From JBFHQE01 sp041592335 (GTDB lineage: Bacteria; Pseudomonadota; Gammaproteobacteria; Thiohalobacterales; Thiohalobacteraceae): a stretch of 60,733 bases of DNA. The stretch's first letter is position 1, and every line of letters begins with the position of its first letter. Where the stretch lies: the NCBI GenBank assembly GCA_041592335.1, contig JBFHQE010000015.1, positions 1-60,733 on the forward strand. The letters run 5' to 3'. The notes below the pieces were generated by a model, which worked only from the letters and a program-made list of their open reading frames with translations, was not told the DNA's origin and ran no database searches. Made by a program: the position numbers and the translations under genes. Shown in pieces: positions 51,889-59,534 of the stretch.

Positions 51889-54108
51889 ATGGACGCACTA
51901 CCGACTCTCCGCAACAAATTCCGTTTTCGCACCGGCGCAATCCTGGTGGGTCTGTTGCTTGTCGTCCTCGGCGCCTGGATTCAGCTCACCGATACCGCCG
52001 GCATCAAGCTATTGCGCGAGCGCCTCGATTACCTGGCCTACGATCTCCGTCTTAATCTGACCCTGGCCGAAAATCAGCAACCTCATCCGGACATCCTCAT
52101 TGTCGATATCGATGAAGAAAGCCTGCAGCAGGAAGGTCGCTGGCCATGGTCCCGGCAGCGGCTGGCGGAACTTACACAACAACTCACACTCAATGGCGCA
52201 GCAGTCATCTCATTCGATATGGTGTTTGCGGAGCCGGAGACTCATCCCGCGCAACTATTGCTCGCACTTGATGACCCGACGCTTGTACCGCACCGCGATT
52301 TACTGGAAGCCCTGGCGACCGAGTCCGCCACCGACACTGTTTTTGCTCAACGGCTTGGCGATACAGACAGCGTACTGGGCTTTTTTTTCAATAACGACAG
52401 CATCCTTACCCAGTCACCACCACACCCGGCATACACTATCAGCGACAATAGCCTGCCTCTGGTACCGCCACGTTTTACCGGCTATACCGAGAACATTTCC
52501 GTGTTACGCGAACAGGCCTCGCAAGGCTTTATAACCGTCATACCGGATGCTGACGGTGTCGTGCGACGCGTGCCATTGCTGATCGGTCACAATGACTCTT
52601 TATACCCCTCGCTCAGTCTCGAAACGGCGCGCCTGTTTCTGCTGGCAGACAATATCGGTCTCGATACCAAACCCATTGGCAGCATTGAAGCTATCGAACA
52701 TGTCGAGATCGCCGGGCTGAAAATCCCGACAGACGAGAGCGGCAAAGTGCTTATCCCCTATCGCGCGCCGGACACCAGCTTCAACCGCATCAGCGCACGC
52801 GACATACTGAACGGCACTATCAGCGCGAACCAGCTGGACGGACGCATCGTTCTGGTTGGCACCTCTGCCCAGGCACTCGCCGACCTGCGGCCAACGCCGG
52901 TACAGAGCGTACTGCCCGGCGTGTATGTTCATGCCTATGTCATCGCCGGTATTCTGGATAACCACTTCCCCTACCAGCCCGGCTGGTCGAGCGGACTTAA
53001 TCTTTTCATCATTATCCTGTTCGGCCTGTTACTCGCCATTATCTCGCCCATACTGGGCCCACTAACGCTGATCAGTATCTCGTTCCTGATAACCGGCATT
53101 TTTTTATCGCTCAACATATACCTGTGGAAAACCCAGGGACTGGCGCTTGATCAGGTCATCCCCCTGTTCACGCTGATTACGATTGCCGGTTTCAATGCGA
53201 TCAACGGCTTTCTGTTCGAAAGCCAACGACGGCAACAATTAAAAGACATGTTCGGCCAATATGTCCCGCCGCCCCTGGTCGAGGCCATGAATAAAGATCC
53301 GGCGCATTATTCCCTGCACGGCGAAACCCGCGAAATGAGCGTGCTCTTTGCCGATATCCGCAGCTTTACCAGCATTTCGGAATCTCTTTCCGCGACTGAA
53401 CTGGCTTCATTACTGAATCGCTACTTCACCCCGATGACTGAAATCATTTTCAATCATCGCGGCACGATTGATAAATACGTGGGTGATATGGTGATGAGTT
53501 TCTGGGGTGCGCCCCTGCCAAACCAGCAGCATGCCAGTGACGCCATCGCGGCCGCGCTCCATATGCTGGAAGCGACCGAAGCATTACGCCAGCAATTCAT
53601 CGACGAAGGCCTGCCGGAAATTTATATCGGTATTGGTATCAACAGCGGACAAATGAATGTTGGTGACATGGGCTCGCAGTTCCGCCGTGCCTATACCGTG
53701 CTGGGGGACAGCGTGAATCTCGCCTCGCGCCTTGAGGGAACCACCAAATATTACGGTGTCTCTCTTGTGGTGGGCGAACGCACGCGTGAACTGGCGCCAG
53801 AGTACCTGTACCGGCAGCTCGATCGCGTAAAAGTAAAAGGCAAATCAACCGCAGTCGCTGTTTTCGAACCCATTGCAAAACGCGTCGACGCTACACCCGA
53901 ACAGGTTGCCATGGCGGACGCGATGCAAGCTGGACTGAAAGCCTTCTGGCGTCAGGACTGGGATAGCGCTACACGGCTGTTCAACGAACTGGCCGAGCAA
54001 TTCCCTGAAGACACTCTGCATGGATTATATCTGGATCGTATCGCCAGCCTGCGCAATTGCACCCTGCCACCGGACTGGGATGGCGTCTTCGAACGACGCG
54101 AGAAATAA
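51889..54108 (+). CDS. CHASE2-domain class III adenylate cyclase
   Basis: The 739-residue sensor has one N-terminal helix (about 15-34), a periplasmic CHASE2 domain (about 45-360), three more helices (about 367-445), and a class III cyclase domain (about 478-660). The metal aspartates are in VLFADIRSFTSI and DKYVGDMVMSFWG. The Lys of that second motif and the Asp of VLGDSVNLASRLEG indicate ATP as substrate, and the Asn/Arg of NLASRLEG is the transition-state pair. It should make cAMP in response to an unknown periplasmic signal. A second CHASE2 protein lies at the window end. Confidence 0.92.
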   Translation: MDALPTLRNKFRFRTGAILVGLLLVVLGAWIQLTDTAGIKLLRERLDYLAYDLRLNLTLAENQQPHPDILIVDIDEESLQQEGRWPWSRQRLAELTQQLTLNGAAVISFDMVFAEPETHPAQLLLALDDPTLVPHRDLLEALATESATDTVFAQRLGDTDSVLGFFFNNDSILTQSPPHPAYTISDNSLPLVPPRFTGYTENISVLREQASQGFITVIPDADGVVRRVPLLIGHNDSLYPSLSLETARLFLLADNIGLDTKPIGSIEAIEHVEIAGLKIPTDESGKVLIPYRAPDTSFNRISARDILNGTISANQLDGRIVLVGTSAQALADLRPTPVQSVLPGVYVHAYVIAGILDNHFPYQPGWSSGLNLFIIILFGLLLAIISPILGPLTLISISFLITGIFLSLNIYLWKTQGLALDQVIPLFTLITIAGFNAINGFLFESQRRQQLKDMFGQYVPPPLVEAMNKDPAHYSLHGETREMSVLFADIRSFTSISESLSATELASLLNRYFTPMTEIIFNHRGTIDKYVGDMVMSFWGAPLPNQQHASDAIAAALHMLEATEALRQQFIDEGLPEIYIGIGINSGQMNVGDMGSQFRRAYTVLGDSVNLASRLEGTTKYYGVSLVVGERTRELAPEYLYRQLDRVKVKGKSTAVAVFEPIAKRVDATPEQVAMADAMQAGLKAFWRQDWDSATRLFNELAEQFPEDTLHGLYLDRIASLRNCTLPPDWDGVFERREK

Positions 54109-54756
54109 TCAGCTATCCAGGCGTTGATTACTGGCGTAGTGATAGAGCTGCGCATAGGGGATCTGACAAGCCATTTTTCGCGCGCGCATTCCCGACTGCT
54201 GAATATCCAGCAGCAAGGCATCATCCGATGGATGCAACGCCACGCGCATTGTCTGCGCAGCCACGGGTTTGCGCTTGACGCTGTCTCGAAACAATACCGC
54301 CAGGCAACCGCCCTGTTCGGCAGCTTCACTCAACCGCTGCGACAAGGATTCATTCTCCACCATGGGCCATGCCAGCAACGCCGCGCACTTGCCATTGGAC
54401 AGCAGGCGCTCTATCACGTCGATACCGTGCATGGCATCGGGACGCACCACCAGCAAGCGAGAAAGATCAACACCTGCTGCCAGCAAGCCCGGCCGAGAGG
54501 GGAAAAAGGGCGGCGCTACCAGCACCACCCATCTCGGATCATCGTTGCGCGACAACATTGCCAGCGCTGGCAGCAGAAGTTGAAATGCCAAGGCCCGGTT
54601 CTGGCGGGTGACGATTTCCAGCACCCCTTCCGTTGGCCAGCCGCCACGCGGCAACTCGCCATCGAGCGACTTGAACCCGGTTGCCAATACATCCCGGTTG
54701 GCATCAGCAAAAAGGGGATAATGCTTTTGTTCTGAATCCGTAATGAGTCGCATCAC
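54109..54756 (-). CDS. imuA: ImuA/SulA-like SOS protein
   Basis: The 215-residue RecA-like protein has ATGFKSLDGELPRGGWPTEG followed by ILEI-type VLEIVTRQN, typical of ImuA, and VVLVAPPFFPSRPGLLAAG. ImuA works with ImuB and DnaE2 in mutagenic repair; homologues next to lexA are often annotated as SulA-like division inhibitors. It is translationally coupled to lexA (ATG overlaps the lexA stop) and no imuB or dnaE2 follows, since the next gene is convergent. Confidence 0.78.
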   Translation of the reverse strand: MMRLITDSEQKHYPLFADANRDVLATGFKSLDGELPRGGWPTEGVLEIVTRQNRALAFQLLLPALAMLSRNDDPRWVVLVAPPFFPSRPGLLAAGVDLSRLLVVRPDAMHGIDVIERLLSNGKCAALLAWPMVENESLSQRLSEAAEQGGCLAVLFRDSVKRKPVAAQTMRVALHPSDDALLLDIQQSGMRARKMACQIPYAQLYHYASNQRLDS

Positions 54757-55355
54757 AAACCCTCCGTACGCAGCACGCCGACACCCAGGCCTTCGATTTC
54801 CAGCGGTTCTTCGCGCAGGTCGACTTCAATGGGGGAGAAATCCGGGTTTTCGGCGATCAGCATCACCTTGTTGCCACGGCGCTTGAAACGCTTGACCGTG
54901 ACTTCATCGCCGAGACGAGCGACAACGATCTGTCCGTTATGCGCTTCAGGCGTGCGATGCACCGCCAGCAGGTCACCGTCCATGATGCCGATATCGCGCA
55001 TGCTCTCGCCGCGTACTCGCAGCAGGTAGTCCGCCCGGGGATGAAACAGGTTGTTGCTCAGGTCGTAGTAATCTTCAATATGTTCTTCCGCGAGAATCGG
55101 GCTACCGGCGGCCACTCGTCCGATTACGGGTATCCCCTGCGCCTCTTCCAGCAAACGAATACCACGCGAGGAACCCGCCATCAGCTCGATATAACCCTTG
55201 CGCGCCAGCGCTTTCAGGTGATCCTCGGCGGCATTCGGCGAGCGGAATCCGAACGCGTCCGCGATCTCGGCCCGCGTCGGCGGAGTGGAATATTCTTCAA
55301 TAAAATCACGAATATAGTTATATATTTCGGACTGACGGGGAGTGAGCTCTGACAT
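54753..55355 (-). CDS. lexA: LexA repressor
   Basis: A 200-residue SOS repressor. The N-terminal winged helix (about 1-65) has TRAEIADAFGFRSPNAAEDHL. Self-cleavage would occur at Ala83-Gly84 in GRVAAGSP, using Ser118 (GESMRD) and Lys155 (VTVKRF). Two SOS boxes overlap its promoter, so it represses itself and the imuA-like gene. Confidence 0.97.
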   Translation of the reverse strand: MSELTPRQSEIYNYIRDFIEEYSTPPTRAEIADAFGFRSPNAAEDHLKALARKGYIELMAGSSRGIRLLEEAQGIPVIGRVAAGSPILAEEHIEDYYDLSNNLFHPRADYLLRVRGESMRDIGIMDGDLLAVHRTPEAHNGQIVVARLGDEVTVKRFKRRGNKVMLIAENPDFSPIEVDLREEPLEIEGLGVGVLRTEGL

Positions 55356-55365
55356 AATCCATCCA

Positions 55366-55417
55366 CTGGCTTGATATACAGTAACTGTGATTATATACAG
55401 CTATCGGGCAGGCGCAA
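55366..55417 (-). promoter_or_regulatory. lexA promoter with two SOS boxes
   Basis: On the minus strand the LexA sites CTGTATATAATCACAG (55400-55385) and CTGTATATCAAGCCAG (55381-55366) both fit CTG-n10-CAG. The first contains the -10 TATAAT (55395-55390), with TTGCGC 16 bases upstream (55417-55412). Tandem boxes at lexA are also found in E. coli. Confidence 0.9.
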
Positions 55418-55482
55418 GTCCAATTTCTGAATTTGCCCGCAAAAGCCGCTAGAATGCGGGCAACATTCAACGGAGCCTGATA

Positions 55483-56265
55483 ATGAAACCTGCCCTGATA
55501 CTGGCGCTACTGTTGAGCACGCTGACTGCTGGCGTTGCCGCACAAACACCCGAGGAGCGTGGTCTTGAAATCGCGGTGGAAGCGGACCGGCGCGACACCG
55601 GCTGGGGGGATCAAACCGCTGACATGCTCATGATCCTGCGCAACAAGCAGGGCGATGAAAGTACTCGTCGCATCCGCACCCAGACACTCGAAGTCCAGGA
55701 TGACGGCGACAAGGGTCTGACGATTTTCGACCACCCGCTCGATGTCAAAGGAACCGCCTTCCTCAGCTTCACCCATGCCACCGAGCCGGATGATCAATGG
55801 CTGTATCTCCCCGCATTGAAACGCGTCAAACGCATCTCCTCGCGCAACAAGTCCGGCCCGTTCATGGGCAGCGAGTTTGCCTTTGAAGACATCAGTTCCC
55901 AGGAAGTGGAGAAATACAGCTACAAACACCTGCGCGATGAAACGCTTAACGGGCAGGAAACTTTCGTCATTGAGCGTTATCCGCAATATGAACATTCAGG
56001 TTACACGCGGCAGCTTGTCTGGATCGACCAGGCCATGTACCAGCCTCTGAAAATTGAATTCTATGACCGCAAGAACGAACTGCTGAAAACCCTGGAAAGC
56101 AGCGAATACAACCAGTACCTCGACCAGTACTGGCGTCCCAACAAGATGATGATGCAGAATCACCAGACCGGCAAATCGACCGAACTGCTCTGGAGCAATT
56201 ACCAGTTCAAGAGTGGGCTGGATGAGCGCGACTTTGACCAGAACAGCCTGAAACGGGCAAGGTAA
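55483..56265 (+). CDS. LolA-fold outer-membrane lipoprotein-sorting-type protein
   Basis: The 260-residue exported protein has a signal peptide (about 1-20, ending VAAQ) and a LolA/LolB-like beta barrel: TADMLMILRNKQGDESTRRI, TAFLSFTHATEPDDQWLYLP, VKRISSRNKSGPFMGSEFAF. Members often accompany MMPL/RND lipid exporters, but none is adjacent here. It probably binds a lipid in the periplasm; its cargo is not known. It is divergent from lexA. Confidence 0.85.
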   Translation: MKPALILALLLSTLTAGVAAQTPEERGLEIAVEADRRDTGWGDQTADMLMILRNKQGDESTRRIRTQTLEVQDDGDKGLTIFDHPLDVKGTAFLSFTHATEPDDQWLYLPALKRVKRISSRNKSGPFMGSEFAFEDISSQEVEKYSYKHLRDETLNGQETFVIERYPQYEHSGYTRQLVWIDQAMYQPLKIEFYDRKNELLKTLESSEYNQYLDQYWRPNKMMMQNHQTGKSTELLWSNYQFKSGLDERDFDQNSLKRAR

Positions 56266-56310
56266 CGTCGCTTTATTCGTTAACCTCAGGTTTTTCCACG
56301 GAGCCATCTC

Positions 56311-57108
56311 TTGCCGACCCTTGCCATGCAACCCGTCCGCCAGGAAAGCGTGCGCTTGAATAGCCTGTTGCTGGCAATGGCGATGCTGTTAATGGCTACT
56401 ATCACTCGAACAGCCTGCGCCGAAGAAGTCAGCATTGCCGTGGCCGCGAACTTCACCGATGCCACGCGCCAGCTGATCCCCTTGTTTGAACAGTCAACCG
56501 GACACACCACCCGGGTCAGTTACGGTTCCACCGGCAAGCTGTACGCGCAGATTGAACATGGCGCGCCCTTCGAAGTGTTTCTGGCGGCGGATACCGAACG
56601 ACCCCGGAAAGCCGAGCAATCCGGACTGGCGGTGCCCGGCAGCCGCTTTGTCTACGCCCGGGGCAAACTCGCCTTCTGGAGCGCCCGGGAAGACCTGTTC
56701 AGCGACGGCGAAGCCTTCCTGAAATCCGGTGAGTTCCGCCATATCGCGCTGGCCAATCCCAAAACCGCGCCCTATGGTCAGGCAGCGCAGCAAGTGCTGG
56801 AACAGCTTGGCGTATGGGACGATCTACAATCGCAATTAGTACGCGGCGATTCCATTGCCCAGACTTTCCAGTTCACGGTGACCGGCAATGCCGACGCCGG
56901 TTTCGTAGCACTGTCGCAGGTCAGGGCCTGGCAACAACCCGGCGGTTCGCTATGGATAATCCCGCAGGATTATTATGCCCCGATCGCGCAGTCCGCCGTG
57001 TTACTGAAAAAAGGGACCGACAACCCGGCGGCGCAAGCCTTTATAGATTTTCTGCGCGGCGATGCGGCGCGTGACGTCATCGCCAGTTATGGTTACGGAG
57101 TAGAATAG
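56311..57108 (+). CDS. modA: Molybdate ABC transporter substrate-binding protein
   Basis: The 265-residue ModA starts at TTG with GGAG 7 bases upstream, or at an in-frame ATG 15 bases later. A signal peptide ends near ACAEE; mature ModA begins VSIAVAANFTDA, with the oxyanion site in SYGSTGKLYAQIEHGAPFEV. It binds molybdate or tungstate for ModBC. modB follows without a gap. Confidence 0.93.
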   Translation: MPTLAMQPVRQESVRLNSLLLAMAMLLMATITRTACAEEVSIAVAANFTDATRQLIPLFEQSTGHTTRVSYGSTGKLYAQIEHGAPFEVFLAADTERPRKAEQSGLAVPGSRFVYARGKLAFWSAREDLFSDGEAFLKSGEFRHIALANPKTAPYGQAAQQVLEQLGVWDDLQSQLVRGDSIAQTFQFTVTGNADAGFVALSQVRAWQQPGGSLWIIPQDYYAPIAQSAVLLKKGTDNPAAQAFIDFLRGDAARDVIASYGYGVE

Positions 57109-57789
57109 ATGTCGCCATTCGACTGGCAACCGGTCTGGCTGACGCTCAAACTGGCCAGCACCACCACCCTGCTGTTACTGATCATCGGCACACCGATTGC
57201 CTGGTGGCTGGCGCGCACCCGTGCCTGGTACAAACAACCCATCGCCGCCGTGGTGGCCCTGCCGCTGGTGCTGCCACCCACCGTGCTCGGCTTTTACCTG
57301 TTAATCATGCTGGGACCGAACGGCCCTATCGGCCAGTTCACCGAAGCCATTGGCCTCGGCACCCTGCCCTTTACCTTCGAAGGACTGGTGCTGGCCTCGG
57401 TGATCTATTCCATGCCGTTCGTGGTGCAACCCCTGCAGAACACCTTTGAAACCCTGGGCAGCCGCCCGATGGAAGTCGCCGCCACGTTACGCGCCTCGCC
57501 CCTGGATCGTTTCATGAGTGTCGTGGTGCCACTCGCGCGTCCGGGTTTTCTCACCGCCGCCGTGCTGTGCTTCGCGCATACCATTGGCGAATTCGGCGTG
57601 GTGCTGATGATCGGCGGCAGTATCCCCGGCGAAACCAAGGTGTTGTCGGTCGCCATTTATGATCATGTCGAAACGCTGGAATACGATCAGGCGCACTGGC
57701 TCGCGGGTGGCATGCTGGTATTTTCTTTCCTGGTCCTCATGGTGTTGTACTTCGTCAATGGGCGCCTGACGCGGAGCCACCAGCCATGA
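57109..57789 (+). CDS. modB: Molybdate ABC transporter permease
   Basis: The 226-residue permease has about five helices and the ModC-contacting loop around GSRPMEVAATLRASPLDRFM, as well as LPLVLPPTVLGFYLL typical of ModB. Its end overlaps modC by four bases. Confidence 0.95.
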   Translation: MSPFDWQPVWLTLKLASTTTLLLLIIGTPIAWWLARTRAWYKQPIAAVVALPLVLPPTVLGFYLLIMLGPNGPIGQFTEAIGLGTLPFTFEGLVLASVIYSMPFVVQPLQNTFETLGSRPMEVAATLRASPLDRFMSVVVPLARPGFLTAAVLCFAHTIGEFGVVLMIGGSIPGETKVLSVAIYDHVETLEYDQAHWLAGGMLVFSFLVLMVLYFVNGRLTRSHQP

Positions 57790-58859
57790 GCAGTATCGAG
57801 GTCCAACTGCAAAGCCGGCTGGGTGATTTCCACCTGGATGTCGCCTTCAGCGCGCCGGCCAATGGCGTGGTTGCCCTGTTCGGTCGCTCCGGTTCCGGCA
57901 AGACCAGCGTGCTGCGCGCCATCGCCGGCCTCAATAAAAGCGTTACCGGCAGTGTCGTGATCCAGGGCGAGACCTGGCAGAATGCATCGACCTTCATCCC
58001 CACGCACAAGCGGCCACTCGGTTATGTGTTTCAGGAAGCAAGCCTGTTTCCTCATCTGTCGGTGCGCAAGAACCTGGAGTATGGCTGGCAACGCATTCCG
58101 GCCAGTGAACGCCGCATAAAATTCGATGACGTGGTGGAACTACTCGGCATCGTGCCGCTATTGCAACGCGCCACCGCGCGCCTGTCCGGTGGCGAACGCC
58201 AGCGCGTCGGTATCGCGCGCGCCCTGCTGACCAGCCCGAAGTTGTTATTGATGGACGAACCCCTGTCGGCGCTGGACCATGGCGCCAAACAGGCGATCCT
58301 GCCCTACTTGGAAAGCCTGCACGACCAGCTCAACATTCCCTCGTTATATGTCTCGCATGACCCCAACGAAGTCGCGCACCTGGCCGATCACATGATCCTG
58401 CTGGAACAGGGCAAGGTCGCGGCACAGGGCAAGGCGTCCGAACTCCTGACGCGGCTCGATTTGCCCATCGCCGGTTACGATGACGCATCATCGCTACTGG
58501 AAGGCACCGTCGCATCGCACGATTACACCTATCACCTGACCTGGATCTCCATGGAATGCGGCCGCGTGGCCGTGGCGCGCCAGGACCTGCCCGAGGGACG
58601 CCGTGCGCGTGTCGAGATACGCGCGCGCGATGTCAGCCTGTCGCTGCATGCGCATTGCGATACCAGCATTCTCAACATACTTCCCGCACGGGTCATCGAC
58701 ACCCACGACATCAATCAGACCCAGACCATCGTGCGGCTGCAACTGCTGGATGGCCAGACATTGCTGTCGCGCATCACGCGTCGCTCTGCCATGGCGCTCG
58801 GGATTCACGAAGGCATGCATCTTTATGCGCAGGTGAAGAGTGTCGCGTTGATATCCTGA
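57786..58859 (+). CDS. modC: Molybdate ABC transporter ATP-binding protein
   Basis: The 357-residue ATPase has Walker A GRSGSGKTS, signature LSGGERQR, Walker B LLLMDEP and switch His in YVSHD. The C-terminal TOBE/Mop domain (about 290-355) may bind molybdate as a regulator. It completes modABC; no modE gene or molybdenum-cofactor riboswitch was seen. Confidence 0.96.
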   Translation: MSSIEVQLQSRLGDFHLDVAFSAPANGVVALFGRSGSGKTSVLRAIAGLNKSVTGSVVIQGETWQNASTFIPTHKRPLGYVFQEASLFPHLSVRKNLEYGWQRIPASERRIKFDDVVELLGIVPLLQRATARLSGGERQRVGIARALLTSPKLLLMDEPLSALDHGAKQAILPYLESLHDQLNIPSLYVSHDPNEVAHLADHMILLEQGKVAAQGKASELLTRLDLPIAGYDDASSLLEGTVASHDYTYHLTWISMECGRVAVARQDLPEGRRARVEIRARDVSLSLHAHCDTSILNILPARVIDTHDINQTQTIVRLQLLDGQTLLSRITRRSAMALGIHEGMHLYAQVKSVALIS

Positions 58860-58890
58860 GCAGCATTGCGATGAACGTAAAAAAGAACCT

Positions 58891-58926
58891 CGTCATTGCG
58901 AGGGGCGTAGCGACGCTGCAATCCCC
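58891..58926. repeat. CGTCATTGCGAGG-type dispersed repeat, one arm
   Basis: CGTCATTGCGAGGGGCGTAG, continuing CGACGCTGCAATCCCCC, matches a dispersed intergenic repeat seen in many bacterial genomes. Only one arm is present here, so it is probably a remnant. Confidence 0.6.
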
Positions 58927-59245
58927 CGAAGGTGCAGCCAGAAATAATGTGCATCATCATTCTCTCGCTCCCTAGCTCCCTGCGGGAGCATCAGGGATAC
59001 ATCAACTCGCGTTGCTCGTTCGAATAAGGCGGGAATCCAGGGGTGTTGGCACGGAGGCCATCATGGATAACCAAGCCTGCGTCTATATTATGGCCAGCGT
59101 GAAAAATGATCTCCACTAATGGGGGGGGTAACTTCCGACCTGATAAAGCAACCTTGGCAACACAAGCAGCACCCTGCAGATAAATTCACCAAGCATTATA
59201 GGTCGATAAGTTGGTATGGTATGAGCTCTTCATAAATCATCCCTT

Positions 59246-59263
59246 TGTAGGAATATGCTTACA
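59246..59263 (+). promoter_or_regulatory. RcsB/NarL-family-like palindrome, distal copy
   Basis: TGTAGGAATATGCTTACA; its reverse strand contains TAAGCATATTCCTA, 13/14 to the RcsAB box TAAGAATATTCCTA. It is repeated 189 bases downstream. Confidence 0.5.
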
Positions 59264-59434
59264 AAACCATGCTTAGTCAGATGTAGCCGCCAATCGGAAA
59301 GCAAATGACAAAAAAATGCCACAACAAGTGAAAGCATCTGAAATCTTTAAGTCGTTGAGGAAAAATATAGATCAAGACAACCTCTTCTTAACGGGATTAT
59401 GAGGTCTTTCTAATACTCTTATGAATGTTTTTCC

Positions 59435-59452
59435 TGTAGGAAAATGCTTACA
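59435..59452 (+). promoter_or_regulatory. RcsB/NarL-family-like palindrome, proximal copy
   Basis: TGTAGGAAAATGCTTACA differs from the distal copy at one base. It lies about 40 bases upstream of the TATACT box at 59493-59498, placing its centre near -61 of the expected start, a usual activator position. Confidence 0.5.
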
Positions 59453-59488
59453 TCCTCGCAGGGATAAATAGAAACCCTTACTTTTGTT

Positions 59489-59500
59489 GGAGTATACTCC
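59489..59500 (+). promoter_or_regulatory. Palindromic -10 region of the CHASE2 gene
   Basis: GGAGTATACTCC is a perfect 12-base palindrome containing a -10-like TATACT. No good -35 lies 17 bases upstream, consistent with an activator-dependent promoter or an operator at this site. Confidence 0.4.
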
Positions 59501-59534
59501 CGGCATAAAAAATAAGCCGTCACCAGGGTATGCC

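Larger units (their letters stand above)
58860..59534. other. Long intergenic region between modC and the CHASE2 gene
   Basis: These 675 bases hold no credible gene on either strand. Present are a CGTCATTGCGAGG-type repeat (58891-58926), a GGCGGGAATCCAGG fragment (about 59028-59041) of a common intergenic repeat, a hairpin GCTCCC-TGC-GGGAGC near 58975, two RcsB/NarL-like palindromes, and a -10-like palindrome. AT content rises clearly after about 59100. Confidence 0.65.

Noticed and set aside
56266..56310. Molybdenum-cofactor riboswitch or ModE site before modABC
   Set aside because: Only 45 bases separate the upstream gene from modA, and no riboswitch fold or good ModE half sites were seen.
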